Positions 28,995 to 38,179 of a stretch of DNA of 64,000 nucleotides are shown piece by piece. How positions within the stretch are numbered: position 1 is the stretch's first letter; each line of letters starts with the position of its first letter. Source of the DNA: Mesobacillus sp. S13 (lineage in GTDB: Bacteria > Bacillota > Bacilli > Bacillales > Cytobacillaceae); contig NZ_CP084622.1 in assembly GCF_020422885.1 (NCBI RefSeq), forward strand, positions 4,297,001-4,361,000. Reading direction: 5' to 3'. The notes beneath the pieces were generated by a model. It saw only the letters and a program-made list of their open reading frames with translations. It made no database searches and was not told where the DNA came from. Both the position numbers and the translations under genes were made by a program.

Positions 28995-30362
28995 TTAGGC
29001 CATTACTGGACTTCTCCATGTCCAGTTGGCCATCTTCTTCAAGTTCAATGCAGCGAAAGTAAGCATCGCCTGCATCGACAATTTTTTAAGTCCCCTTAGG
29101 GTTGTCCAACGCATGCCATGCTTTTCTTTTGCATCTGCGAATACGCGCTCAATGGTTTCTTTGCGCTTCGCATAGATTTGTTTTACTTCTGATTGGTGCC
29201 TTAAATGGTCTGCCTCTTCCAAATACTCATGCCAGATGTGGCGCGTTACCACCTTTTGGTGGTCTTTGCTTTCTGTACATTGCGCTAAAAATGGGCAGGT
29301 GGCGCAGATATGTTTGGGAGATTTGTACTCACGATATCCCTCTTTTGTAGTGGTGGAATACCTTAGGATCTCACCGGCAGGACACAAGTAACAGTCATAA
29401 AATTCGTCATATACATAGTCATATTTACGGAAGAATCCGTCCTTCGTTCGTGGTCGGGTATAAGGCAAAGCCGGAGTTATTTCATTTTCAAACAGAAACT
29501 TCGTAATGGCTGGAGTTTTATAGGCTGCGTCGGCCGCAACGGCTTTGGGCTTTCCAACTTTCTCTATTACTTGTTCTACCAGTGGTTCAAGGATCAGGCT
29601 GTCATGGGTGTTACCAGGTGTCACAATTGTTCCTAGGACAAATCCATTTCGGTCTGATGCCGCATGAAAGGAGTAGGCAAACTGCTTTGTCCGTTCATCC
29701 TTGACGTAGTATCCACTCTCCGGATCGGTCGTGCTTTCCTTTATTTCCTTCGATTCTTCCTTGTCGAATTTATCAGGAGGAAAAGGCTTCTTCCCATGTT
29801 CTTCCCGATCTTGATTGATTTCTTCCTGGAGTTTCTCTTGATACGCCCGTGTTTCCTTCCGCACTACTTTCTTCTCGAATTTATGCTTATTCGCACTTGC
29901 TTTAACGTGGGTTGAATCAATGAAGACGTGTTCTGCACTAATAAGTTTCTTATCAGCTGCGGTCTTAAGAATTCGATAGAAAATCTGTTCAAACAAATCA
30001 GTGTCTTTAAAACGGCGTTCGTAATTCTTCCCGAAGGTGGAGAAGTGGGGCACTTTATCATGGAATCCATAACCCAAAAACCAGCGGTAAGCCATATTCG
30101 TTTCTACTTCGGCAATGGTCTGGCGCATGGAACGAATGCCAAAGGTATATTGAATAAAAGTGAGTTTAATTAAAATCACAGGGTCAATGCTTGGGCGCCC
30201 TACTTCCGAATACACATCTTTCACCAAGTCATAAATGAAAGAAAAATCTATGGCTGCTTCCATTTTACGGACTAAATGTTCCATAGGAACCAGTTGGTCT
30301 AAAGCAACCATTTCTAATTGATCTCGTTGGATTGGATTGTTCTTTGAAAGCATCTTCATCAC
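28995..30362 (-). CDS. IS1182-family DDE transposase
   Basis: A complete 455-residue transposase. The N-terminal DUF772 region begins QRDQLEMVALDQLVPMEHL and has the conserved GRPSIDPVILIKL and FGIRSMRQTIAEVETN. The DDE domain follows: first Asp in HVFIDSTHVKA, second Asp in AVAADAAYKT, Glu in RKETIERVFADAKEKHG. A cysteine cluster (CPAG, CATCPFLAQC) lies between. The reading frame is intact, so the element may be active. The alternative start at the next Met (residue 2 or 4) makes no real difference. Known reaction: DNA cut and strand transfer at the element ends. Confidence 0.95.
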   Translation of the reverse strand: MMKMLSKNNPIQRDQLEMVALDQLVPMEHLVRKMEAAIDFSFIYDLVKDVYSEVGRPSIDPVILIKLTFIQYTFGIRSMRQTIAEVETNMAYRWFLGYGFHDKVPHFSTFGKNYERRFKDTDLFEQIFYRILKTAADKKLISAEHVFIDSTHVKASANKHKFEKKVVRKETRAYQEKLQEEINQDREEHGKKPFPPDKFDKEESKEIKESTTDPESGYYVKDERTKQFAYSFHAASDRNGFVLGTIVTPGNTHDSLILEPLVEQVIEKVGKPKAVAADAAYKTPAITKFLFENEITPALPYTRPRTKDGFFRKYDYVYDEFYDCYLCPAGEILRYSTTTKEGYREYKSPKHICATCPFLAQCTESKDHQKVVTRHIWHEYLEEADHLRHQSEVKQIYAKRKETIERVFADAKEKHGMRWTTLRGLKKLSMQAMLTFAALNLKKMANWTWRSPVMA

Positions 30363-30430
30363 CTCAAGCGTTATATGTATCTATTTTAAAATAGACTTAT
30401 GTTTAGTTCCACGTTAAGTTTGTAAGTCCT

Positions 30431-30562
30431 GTTGATTGGAGTGGAAGGCGCGTAGACTCCTGCGGGCTCAGCTGGACAGGTGAGACCCCGCAGACGCCAA
30501 CGGCGGTGAGGAGGCTCACCGCCAGCCCCGCGGAAAGCGAAGCGCCTGGAACGGAAATCAAC
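30431..30562. repeat. GC-rich structured repeat inside the IS right end
   Basis: About 132 bp, markedly more GC-rich than its surroundings, with imperfect terminal inversion (GTTGATT...GGCGC at one end, GCGCC...AATCAAC at the other) and inner stems such as GGCGGTGAGG / CCTCACCGCC-like segments. It resembles a dispersed repeat seen in many Bacillaceae genomes. It lies between the transposase start and the right inverted repeat. Confidence 0.6.
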
Positions 30563-30636
30563 AGCCCCCATTTCAGCACCAACCAAAAAAAAGACTGTAG
30601 ACAAGCTCGATTTCCATCGAGTTTGTCTACAGTCTG

Positions 30637-30670
30637 AAATGCTGCTCAGCATAAGTTGAGCAGCATTTTT
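30637..30670. terminator. Terminator hairpin, right copy of the IS target duplication
   Basis: The same hairpin as at 28864-28896. It now terminates the licC gene on the minus strand. Confidence 0.85.
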
Positions 30671-30672
30671 CA

Positions 30673-31365
30673 TTATTCTTCATTAACAAGAATTCCTTCT
30701 ACCTTCTTCAAGTCTTCGACGCTGTCGATCTCAAAGCTGTCAGTAGGAAGCATTTTCCTTACATGAATATTCATCTCTTTAATATTCAATTTCACGACAT
30801 CATCCCAATAAAGGTCCTTGAAGTCCCCTGATTTGATGATTTCGTCCAGTTTGCTGGCAATGAACTTGCCATCGGAGTCGCTCCAATAAGAAATCCCTGA
30901 CATGATATAATCATTCTCGCCATTCCTGACTTCAATATCCACAACCTTGCCAGACTCGTCCATCACCAGTACCCATTCATTCTGGAACTCTTCCCTCAAA
31001 TTGCTGAAATACATTGAAGTGTCAAGGTTCATCTCTAGAACATTGTTGTTCATGAAGACGTCCCCCTCTATGACGTACGACCCAGGAAGTAAATCTTTTA
31101 CAAGATACATCGTGTATATATTATTATACTCTGCGTATTTGTCATTATGGATCAGCTTGACTCCGTATTTTTCTTTCAGGTAATCAAACTTTTCATGAAG
31201 ATATCCTGTCAAAATAGTGATATCTTCAATGCCTTTTTCGATTAAAAATTCAATCTGTCTTTCTGCCATCGGTTTCCCATTCACTTTGACAAGTGCCTTT
31301 GGAGTGTCACTTGTCAGCGGACGCAAACGGGTTCCCATGCCAGCTGCTAAAATAATTGCCTTCAT
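30673..31365 (-). CDS. licC: Phosphocholine cytidylyltransferase (LicC-like)
   Basis: A 230-residue nucleotidyltransferase that would make CDP-choline from phosphocholine and CTP. The NTP-transferase signature is intact (AAGMGTRLRPLTSDTPKAL). It resembles pneumococcal LicC along its length: KPMAERQIEFLIEKGIE, GYLHEKFDYLKEKYGV, HNDKYAEYNNIYTMYLV, NEWVLV, GISYW, LYWDDVVKLNIKEM and the EIDSVEDLKKVE end. Those shared motifs separate it from glucose-1-phosphate enzymes. The ATG overlaps the licB stop (TAATG), so it is the last gene of a coupled three-gene operon. Its terminator was duplicated by the adjacent IS1182 insertion, but the coding region is unbroken. Confidence 0.87.
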   Translation of the reverse strand: MKAIILAAGMGTRLRPLTSDTPKALVKVNGKPMAERQIEFLIEKGIEDITILTGYLHEKFDYLKEKYGVKLIHNDKYAEYNNIYTMYLVKDLLPGSYVIEGDVFMNNNVLEMNLDTSMYFSNLREEFQNEWVLVMDESGKVVDIEVRNGENDYIMSGISYWSDSDGKFIASKLDEIIKSGDFKDLYWDDVVKLNIKEMNIHVRKMLPTDSFEIDSVEDLKKVEGILVNEE

Positions 31366-32336
31366 TACGCTGCTGTCACACCTTCCTTCACTGCAGGAGC
31401 TTTTTTATCCTCCATAACGGTCAGCACTGCTCCTCCCATGATGAATAGCGCGATGATGAAATTCTTGAGTGAGAACTCTCCGCCAAAGAATAAAACATCC
31501 AGGAAAATCGCAAATGCTACATAAGAAATGTTTAGTGCCATTGATCTAACAGGTCCGATCAACTTGATAGCCTGGTAGTAGAATACATATGACAATGTAC
31601 CGGCAAGGGCGATCAACCCGATGAACCAGAATGTATTGGATGAAGCCACCTGCACGGTGTAAGAGTGATCAAGTAAAATCGGGATGATCAACGCTCCGAA
31701 CACGATTGCTGAAGTCGTTTGTCTAATCAGTAACGCCTGGAATGGACTTACTTCATCATCCTTCATACCATAAGCAATTATAACAGATTCCATTCCCCAG
31801 CCAAAAATACAGAACAGAATAAAAATCAATCCGATTGAAACGGTTGAACCGGAGATCAAGTCACCAGAGTAGCTTAACAAGATTGTAGCCGTAATACTGA
31901 TAAGCAAACCCATCCAGTTTTTCAAACCCAGTCTGTCTTTTAAAAGCAAGAAAGCAAAGAAAGCTCCAACTGCCGGGAAAATGGAAGATATCGAAGCAGT
32001 AAAGGACGCTCCAATACTATCTACTGATAAAACATAAAAAGTCATTCCGACCGGACCGCCCAATAGTGCAGCAAGGACAACGAAGCGTCCGCTCCTAGTC
32101 CATAATTTACTGAATGTTTCTTTGAGCTCTCCCCTTACTCCCATCAGGATCATCATCCAAATTGCAGAGAATGTATCGTGAAGGAATGTGCTTAGCAGCG
32201 GCGCCGCCATGGCAATTTCACTGAACTCCATAAAAGTCGTTGAAGCTAAAACCCATCCAATCAAAATCGTGTCAATTGCCCATGTCAAACCTGCCGCCAA
32301 GCCAATCGTGGTTCCCTTTATATTAATTCTTTGCAA
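31365..32336 (-). CDS. licB: Choline-type DMT permease (LicB-like)
   Basis: An integral membrane protein of the drug/metabolite transporter superfamily with two EamA halves and about ten transmembrane helices (GTTIGLAAGLTWAIDTILIG at the start; GGAVLTV near the end). LicB homologues import choline for teichoic-acid decoration, and the gene sits between choline kinase and cytidylyltransferase genes, which supports that role. The start is placed at TTG 32336, 10 nt after AGGGG; the ORF extends to 32420 but that part overlaps the preceding gene and lacks a ribosome-binding site. The remaining overlap with the licA-like gene is 14 bp. Confidence 0.82.
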   Translation of the reverse strand: MQRINIKGTTIGLAAGLTWAIDTILIGWVLASTTFMEFSEIAMAAPLLSTFLHDTFSAIWMMILMGVRGELKETFSKLWTRSGRFVVLAALLGGPVGMTFYVLSVDSIGASFTASISSIFPAVGAFFAFLLLKDRLGLKNWMGLLISITATILLSYSGDLISGSTVSIGLIFILFCIFGWGMESVIIAYGMKDDEVSPFQALLIRQTTSAIVFGALIIPILLDHSYTVQVASSNTFWFIGLIALAGTLSYVFYYQAIKLIGPVRSMALNISYVAFAIFLDVLFFGGEFSLKNFIIALFIMGGAVLTVMEDKKAPAVKEGVTAA

Positions 32337-34155
32337 TGGATTCAGACCCCTTATATTGTTTTTTGTATAAAGCAAGATTTTCTTGTGCCCTTGTGAATCT
32401 TGTAAAAGCATAGGAGCCAAAGTCTTCTCCGCCCGCTTCTTTCATCAACGCCCAAATCGTCCATAGGAAGTCCAGGAAGATTTTATTGATCAGTACACGC
32501 TGGAGATTTTCCTCCGTAACATTTCCCTTGAAGTACTCTAGTAAAAATAATGACTCTTCCGCTTGGGAAAGTTCCGCTTCAATGATATACGCAGCAATAT
32601 CCCAATACGGATCATTCATACCTGAAAATTCCCAGTCAATCAGGTACATTTTCTCTTCACCGCTCTTAATGAAATTTTCGGCAAGAGGGTCATTATGGCA
32701 TGGCGCCAGCTTTACATTCAATGACTTATAAAAGTCTTCCAGTTCAAGAACTTGCTTCTTGACCTCATCGTGGCCATTGAACAATTTTCCTTTGAGCTTG
32801 TCCAAAACTTCCTCATATTCGGTGATCTTTTCGAAGACATCGAACCGATCGGTAAAAACCTCACCTGAATTATGCAATGCACTGAATACATTCGCTACCT
32901 TCGCAAGATTATCTTCTCTCTTTCCGGTTTTCGGATTAAGAGTTTCCGCTTCAGGGATATACTCGACAATCTTCAATCCAGTATGTTCATTGAAATGGAC
33001 TACATTTGGATTGATGCCAATTCGGCTTGTGATTCCAGAATTGATCTTTTCAGCTCCACGGTTAATGTAATGCTCCGTCCCTTTTCCAGGAACCCGGACG
33101 GCATAATCATTGCCATCTATGGTCACCTTGAAATTTTGATTGGTTAGCCCGCCCAGTGGTTCAATCGCAGAAACTGATTCCGCAGAAATCCTCATTGCAC
33201 CTGCGATTAACTGCTTAAGCTCAGCCTCCTTGAAATCTGCTTCCTTTTTCTTAAGCAGTGGGTAAATTTTATCCAGAACCTTGAAATAATCCTGCTGGTT
33301 ATCAATTTCAGCCCAAATAATGTCGGTGAGCTTCAAAAAGCTGATTGTTCCAGAAACCGCCAAAAACATATATTCATAGTTTAGGAATCGATTCTTGTTC
33401 TGCTCAAACACCTTGACCATTTGCATATAAGATTCATAGGAAATTTTGCTGATGCCAATCAGCTCGCCATCAATATGATTTAACTGATGGATATCCTTAG
33501 AGATCTTTGTGATGTATCCGCCTTCTGTTTCAATAAAAGCCTCGTCTCCTGAACCGCTTTCCTGAGTAACAAGCAGGCAGTCATTTTCTTTGCTTTTCAA
33601 CAGCTCTTGTATAGCTTTTTCTTCGATCAGAATATCATCTTCAATAAGAATAAAATCCTCTGATACCTCTCCGGCTGCCGCTGCCAGCGTTGCCATGCTT
33701 CCTGTCCATAAATATCTTGGATTCTCAACAAAAGAAACATTTGTCCTTTCAGTCAAGAAAGACTGTTCTTTGAATGACTCACTTGCAAATCCAGTACAGA
33801 TAATGATTTTTTCGATTCCCTGTTCTTCAAGGATAGTGATATTCCTCTCGAGCAAGGCAATATCCTCAATCGTCAATAATGCTGCCGGCTTGTCGAATTC
33901 CTTTCTTTCTCCGGCTGCTAAAATGACAGCCTGCCTGATTTGTTTCACTTCTCCAGCATTCTCTTTTTTTGAGCTGGAAAGCATATATTCATAACCTTTT
34001 TCAGTAATGGTATATTCTGAATCATTTACAGTAAGCAAGCCTTCGGAAATCAATGCTGGTATTGCATTCGCAACTTGGCTGATGGATAATCCTGCCTCCT
34101 GCCAGTTGCCGTCCTGACCCTCTGCAATGAGTTTTAATACACGAATTTTTATCAT
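32323..34155 (-). CDS. licA: Fusion of winged helix, nucleotidyltransferase and choline kinase (LicA-like)
   Basis: A 610-residue cytoplasmic protein with three parts. Residues 1-65 look like a winged helix (LSISQVANAIPALISEGLLTV, EYTITEKGYEYM). Residues 70-300 resemble an NTP-transferase fold (VILAAGERKEFDKPAALL) with the classic GxGxR...PK loop shortened. Residues 310-600 are a choline/aminoglycoside kinase domain: NFKVTIDGNDYAVRVPGKG near its start, Brenner motif HNDPLAENF and the metal-binding LIDWEFSGMNDPYWDIAAYI. It would phosphorylate choline; the middle domain could be a second cytidylyltransferase or a regulatory relic. It is the first gene of the lic operon. Pneumococcal LicA has only the kinase part. 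Confidence 0.82.
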   Translation of the reverse strand: MIKIRVLKLIAEGQDGNWQEAGLSISQVANAIPALISEGLLTVNDSEYTITEKGYEYMLSSSKKENAGEVKQIRQAVILAAGERKEFDKPAALLTIEDIALLERNITILEEQGIEKIIICTGFASESFKEQSFLTERTNVSFVENPRYLWTGSMATLAAAAGEVSEDFILIEDDILIEEKAIQELLKSKENDCLLVTQESGSGDEAFIETEGGYITKISKDIHQLNHIDGELIGISKISYESYMQMVKVFEQNKNRFLNYEYMFLAVSGTISFLKLTDIIWAEIDNQQDYFKVLDKIYPLLKKKEADFKEAELKQLIAGAMRISAESVSAIEPLGGLTNQNFKVTIDGNDYAVRVPGKGTEHYINRGAEKINSGITSRIGINPNVVHFNEHTGLKIVEYIPEAETLNPKTGKREDNLAKVANVFSALHNSGEVFTDRFDVFEKITEYEEVLDKLKGKLFNGHDEVKKQVLELEDFYKSLNVKLAPCHNDPLAENFIKSGEEKMYLIDWEFSGMNDPYWDIAAYIIEAELSQAEESLFLLEYFKGNVTEENLQRVLINKIFLDFLWTIWALMKEAGGEDFGSYAFTRFTRAQENLALYKKQYKGSESIAKN

Positions 34156-34423
34156 TTTAAAATAAATCGCCCCTTTATTCTTAAAAATTGAAACCCCTTA
34201 CTCCAAAACCAGCATATTCGCCCTCTCTCGTAAGAGAAAGTGCGTTTTAATTCCATATAAGTAAAAAAAAGGAAGAGTACTCTGTCTTGTACTGGTTTTT
34301 TGTCGAATGTCAAACAAAAAGACTCGAATATCGGAATCCATCATATCAAATAGCGAATAAATATTGAAGGGAATTTTAAAAACTCATTCAATATAAATTT
34401 AAGTTATTATTGTGAGATAAAGA

Positions 34424-34456
34424 AAAAAGGAGTTCCCTATTTTGGGGAGCCTCCTT
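34424..34456 (-). terminator. Intrinsic terminator of galU
   Basis: Stem AGGAGGCTCCC / GGGAACTCCT (read on the minus strand) followed by TTTTTTC. Confidence 0.7.
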
Positions 34457-34466
34457 AAGTCCAACA

Positions 34467-35357
34467 TTATATTTTTCTTCGAGTATCGGCAATTTGAATC
34501 TTTTCCCTCATGAAATCAAGCAATTGTTCCCGCAATTCAGGTTTTTGTAATGCGAATTCGATCGTAGTTTCTATGAATCCTATTTTCTCTCCTACATCAT
34601 ATCTTTTTCCTTCAAACTCATAAGCAAACACTCTTTGGTTTTCATTCAGCCGCTGTATTGCATCAGTCAGCTGGATTTCATTTCCCGAACCTTTTTGTTG
34701 ATCTTCCAGATAAATGAAGATTTCCGGCGTCAATATATACCGTCCGATAATTGCTAAATCGGACGGAGCAGTTCCGGGTGAAGGTTTTTCAATGAAGTTT
34801 TCTACTTGATAAGTCCTTTCATCACTACCTATAGGATCGATAATACCATATCGGTGTGTTTGGTCCATCGGCACCCTTTTTACCCCTATGACCGAGGCCA
34901 GGCGTTTATTATAAACCTCTTTCAATTGCATTAAACACGGGACCTCAGACTGGACAATATCATCTCCTAGCAGGACAGCAAATGGTTCATTGCCGATGAA
35001 GTTTCGGGCACACCAGACTGCATGCCCCAAACCTAGCGGCTCTTTTTGCCTAATATAATGAATATCAATCATCTTGGATATGCTCTGGATTGTTTCAAGC
35101 AATTCGTATTTTTCTTTTTCCATTAAATTCTTCTCCAGTTCAAGCGAATGATCAAAATGATCCTCTATCGCCCGCTTGCCTTTCCCCGTCACGATAATAA
35201 TATCCTCGATCCCCGACTCGATCGCTTCTTCCACTATAAATTGGATTGTTGGCTTATCAACTATTGGCAGCATTTCCTTCGGCATAGCTTTTGTTGCAGG
35301 CAGAAACCTTGTTCCTAGTCCTGCCGCTGGAATTATGGCTTTCCTTATACGACTCAT
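34467..35357 (-). CDS. galU: UTP-glucose-1-phosphate uridylyltransferase
   Basis: A 296-residue enzyme making UDP-glucose from UTP and glucose-1-phosphate, the usual length for GalU/GtaB. The N-terminal signature is [25 protein letters not shown] split over residues 4-28; further marks are [29 protein letters not shown] and [18 protein letters not shown]. The ATG follows GGAGGGATTGG. UDP-glucose feeds teichoic-acid glycosylation, glycolipid anchors and, through the galE product at 48554, UDP-galactose. It is transcribed in the same direction as the lic genes but separated from them by about 310 bp without a gene. Confidence 0.96.
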   Translation of the reverse strand: MSRIRKAIIPAAGLGTRFLPATKAMPKEMLPIVDKPTIQFIVEEAIESGIEDIIIVTGKGKRAIEDHFDHSLELEKNLMEKEKYELLETIQSISKMIDIHYIRQKEPLGLGHAVWCARNFIGNEPFAVLLGDDIVQSEVPCLMQLKEVYNKRLASVIGVKRVPMDQTHRYGIIDPIGSDERTYQVENFIEKPSPGTAPSDLAIIGRYILTPEIFIYLEDQQKGSGNEIQLTDAIQRLNENQRVFAYEFEGKRYDVGEKIGFIETTIEFALQKPELREQLLDFMREKIQIADTRRKI

Positions 35358-35547
35358 CCAATCCCTCCGTGAGTTTTTACAATATATATACGCTTTATTA
35401 CTATTAAATAATGCCGCAAAAATAAATTCATAGTTCGGTTAATGAAATTACATTTTTTTGATTCAACTTAAAACAACTTAACATTAGATTCATAAAGAAT
35501 TAAACATTAAGAGGGATAATGAGAAAAAACAGAAAGGAGCGCTTAAG

Positions 35548-35670
35548 GTGAAAAAAAGAGTGAATTTAGCATGCCTCCTCTTTATACTTACAGCCGCATT
35601 CTTCTACTCCATTCTCACTATTACGGAATTATTGAGAGAATTCTTTCAATCATTATGGATATGGGCTTAA
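35548..35670 (+). CDS. Small membrane peptide (40 aa)
   Basis: GTG 35548 is 8 nt after AAAGGAG; stop TAA 35668-35670. The peptide starts with KKR and has one transmembrane helix (about 6-25, LACLLFILTAAFFYSILTI), then ELLREFFQSLWIWA. Ribosome-binding site, topology and composition support a real small gene; I recognise no family. The 250 bp after it are AT-rich with no clear gene before the amidase. Confidence 0.5.
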   Translation: MKKRVNLACLLFILTAAFFYSILTITELLREFFQSLWIWA

Positions 35671-35924
35671 TTGAACTACTAACCAGAATATTTTTTTACA
35701 TTTTTTTACGTTTTTTTCACTTTAGTTCTTTTTTCCTCTTCTATTTTGTCAAAAAAAGTAATATCATGATAGTAACCTAAGTCGTTTCATTTTACAGAAT
35801 GGAGAATATATGGTATAAGGAGGGACTTTGAGTTAAACTAGCACTCTATCAACCATTCATTCTTACGCAATCATAATTTTATACAGCTTAGGAAATTGCA
35901 CATACTGAAAGAAGGGAACGAGGA

Positions 35925-37841
35925 TTGAAGGCAAAGATTGTCCTGCTATCTTTGATAGCTTTTTTTATGGTGGGCCTTGGGCAGTATACTGATACGGCAG
36001 AGGCAGCGACTTCTGGATGGAAATATACAGGAGGCAACTGGTACTACTATCAAAATGATGCCCCTGCAAAAGGCTGGCTGTATGATAATGGCCACTGGTA
36101 TTACATGGATGGGTCCGGTGCTATGGAAACCGGATGGATACTATGGAAGAATGACTGGTATTTCCTTAATAGTGACGGTGCCATGGAAACCGGATGGCTA
36201 TACTGGAAAAACAAATGGTATTACCTCGACTCCGGGGGAGCAATGGAAACCGGCTGGATCAAATCTAGCAGCAAATGGTACTTCCTTGATTCTGGCGGAG
36301 TCATGAAAACCGGCTGGCTGAATGAAAATGGAACCTACTACTATCTGCAATCAAGCGGCGCCATGAAAACTGGTTGGCTTCAGCTCGGAGCAGATACTTA
36401 TTTTTTCAAAAACAGCGGGGCGAGAAGCACAGGGCTGACTCTGATTGACAATGGCCTCTATGATTTTAGCAATGATGGAGTCCTCCAAAAGAACCAGTGG
36501 CTGACGCTGGGAACAAAGCAATATTACCTTACGGATACAGGAAAAGCTGCTGTCGGCCCTTACAGCATAGACGGAAAAAAATATCTTTTCAGCGCTGAGG
36601 GAGTACTCTCAACCGGGTTTGTGAAGGTGAACGGCAGTACCTATTATGCCAATCAGGATGCTATTATCCAGACTGGCTGGAAGACGATTGACGCTGTAAA
36701 ATACTATTTTAATAGCAATGGCACCATGCAGACTGGCTGGTTTACTGAATCAGGAAAAACTTATTATTTTGGCAGTAATGGAGCCATGGCAACTGGAATC
36801 ATTAAGGTTGGCACACAATCCTACTATTTAAATGGTGAGGGTGTCCTTTATAAAAATGGCTTTTTCACCGTGAATGCAAAAAAATATTATGCAAATGACC
36901 AGGGTGCATTGAAATCCGGATGGATGACTCTTGATGGATCTAAATACTACTTTGGTGCTGATTTTGCCATGGATACAGGCTGGAACTACATAGGATACAG
37001 CTGGTATTATTTTGACTCACAAGGAAAAATGGACACAGGCTGGCTTCTCGACGGCGGGAATTGGTATTATCTTGATGTTAATGGCGTAATGAAAACCGGC
37101 TGGATCAAATTAAGCGGAAAATGGTATTACCTTAACAAATCAGGTGTGATGCTTACTGGTTGGTACCAGGATAATAGCAAATGGTATTATTCTAATCCAA
37201 GTGGCGTTATGCAGACAGGCTGGATTACCGATACATCTGGTAAGGAATGGTATTTGGAGACAAGCGGTGTCTGGATCCCGGTATCACGGGAGCTTGAAGG
37301 CAAGACAATTGTACTCGATCCTGGTCACGGGGGACATGACAGCGGAGCGGTATCAGGAATCATTTACGAAAAGAATATTGTTCTAAGCACCGGCCTGAAG
37401 CTTAGGGATGAATTAAGGAAACATGGCGCAAAGGTCCATATGACCCGCAGCACCGATGTCTATCTTACTCTTGGTGAACGCGTCGTCTATTCAAATACAA
37501 TTATGCCTGATGCGTTTGTCAGCATACATGTTAACGCTTCTGTTTACTCACAGCCAGCTGGCATGGAAACCTACTACAATCCAAGCGGTTATTATCCTAC
37601 AGCAAGCAAGACACTTGCATCATCCATCCAAACCGAGATGGTCAAAGCAACCGGCGCTGCCAACAGGGGCGTAAAAACAGCAGAGTTCGCTGTCTTGCGC
37701 GGCAATAAAGCACCTGCTGTCCTGGTTGAGATGGGCTTTATCTCAAATCCATCTGAGCGCGACAAACTGATTACATCAAGCTACCAGACAAGCGTCGTAA
37801 ATGGTATGTATAAAGGATTAAGCGGATTCTTAGCTAACTAA
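35925..37841 (+). CDS. N-acetylmuramoyl-L-alanine amidase (Amidase_3) with N-terminal choline-binding-type repeats
   Basis: A 638-residue autolysin-type enzyme. TTG start after AACGAGGA; signal peptide to about residue 28 (TAEA). Residues 30-455 hold about 20 aromatic repeats, some regular (GW...KWYYL) and a middle block more divergent (YYFNSNGTM, QYYLTDTG). The Amidase_3 domain (about 460-635) has the zinc ligands: His in DPGHGGHDSG, Glu in YEKNIVL, His in VSIHVNAS, and the catalytic Glu in VLVEMGFISN. It cleaves the bond between MurNAc and L-Ala. The order is reversed relative to most repeat proteins here: anchor first, enzyme last, and no DGAWIK cap. Confidence 0.93.
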   Translation: MKAKIVLLSLIAFFMVGLGQYTDTAEAATSGWKYTGGNWYYYQNDAPAKGWLYDNGHWYYMDGSGAMETGWILWKNDWYFLNSDGAMETGWLYWKNKWYYLDSGGAMETGWIKSSSKWYFLDSGGVMKTGWLNENGTYYYLQSSGAMKTGWLQLGADTYFFKNSGARSTGLTLIDNGLYDFSNDGVLQKNQWLTLGTKQYYLTDTGKAAVGPYSIDGKKYLFSAEGVLSTGFVKVNGSTYYANQDAIIQTGWKTIDAVKYYFNSNGTMQTGWFTESGKTYYFGSNGAMATGIIKVGTQSYYLNGEGVLYKNGFFTVNAKKYYANDQGALKSGWMTLDGSKYYFGADFAMDTGWNYIGYSWYYFDSQGKMDTGWLLDGGNWYYLDVNGVMKTGWIKLSGKWYYLNKSGVMLTGWYQDNSKWYYSNPSGVMQTGWITDTSGKEWYLETSGVWIPVSRELEGKTIVLDPGHGGHDSGAVSGIIYEKNIVLSTGLKLRDELRKHGAKVHMTRSTDVYLTLGERVVYSNTIMPDAFVSIHVNASVYSQPAGMETYYNPSGYYPTASKTLASSIQTEMVKATGAANRGVKTAEFAVLRGNKAPAVLVEMGFISNPSERDKLITSSYQTSVVNGMYKGLSGFLAN

Positions 37842-37854
37842 CGAATAACCTAAA

Positions 37855-37884
37855 GCACTGGTCTAATTAGGCCAGTGTTTTTTG
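37855..37884 (+). terminator. Intrinsic terminator of the amidase gene
   Basis: Stem CACTGG / CCAGTG around TCTAATTAGG, followed by TTTTTT. Confidence 0.8.
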
Positions 37885-38074
37885 TTTAGGGTTTCCCGCT
37901 TATTTAGGCACATTCCAAGGTATTTACTGCTCATTCGACAAATCCGGCAAATTCTTTGTAGTACTCACTGGTAATTTGTAGAAACTTTTGTTGTTTCAAT
38001 TTTTAAAAAAGGCGGTATATAGGGATTAAAGATAACAACAGTAAAAAAAATACAATTAATAAGGAGTGTTTTTA

Positions 38075-38179
38075 ATGAAAGTGAAAGCTGGAAGCTGGAG
38101 TATGCTAAGCCCGGAAGAAAAATTATTATTACTAACGGTCATCAGTAAACAAAATAAGAAAGGGGCAAAGAATGAATAA
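38075..38179 (+). CDS. Small protein (34 aa)
   Basis: ATG 38075 is 8 nt after AAGGAG; stop TAA 38177-38179. The sequence is KVKAGSWSMLSPEEKLLLL at residues 2-20, then a basic polar tail ending KKGAKNE. It has no signal or transmembrane segment and is probably helical. Not recognised. The ribosome-binding site is good, so translation is plausible. Confidence 0.45.
   Translation: MKVKAGSWSMLSPEEKLLLLTVISKQNKKGAKNE

Larger units (their letters stand above)
28897..30636 (-). mobile_element. IS1182-family insertion sequence inserted in a terminator
   Basis: The element contains one transposase gene. Terminal inverted repeats are AGTTTGTAGACAAA at the left and, read inward, AGACTGTAGACAAA at the right (12 of 14 match). 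It is flanked by a 33-bp direct repeat that is itself a terminator palindrome, fitting the known preference of IS1182-type elements for hairpin targets with long palindromic duplications. Confidence 0.85.

Noticed and set aside
30386..30673. Minus-strand 95-codon frame at the IS right end
   Set aside because: It spans the GC-rich repeat, the inverted repeat and the duplicated terminator, so it cannot be a stable gene.
37940..37960. Further REP copy at TTCGACAAATCCGGC
   Set aside because: Only the first arm is similar and no core follows; a decayed remnant at best. The same holds for 51229-51245.
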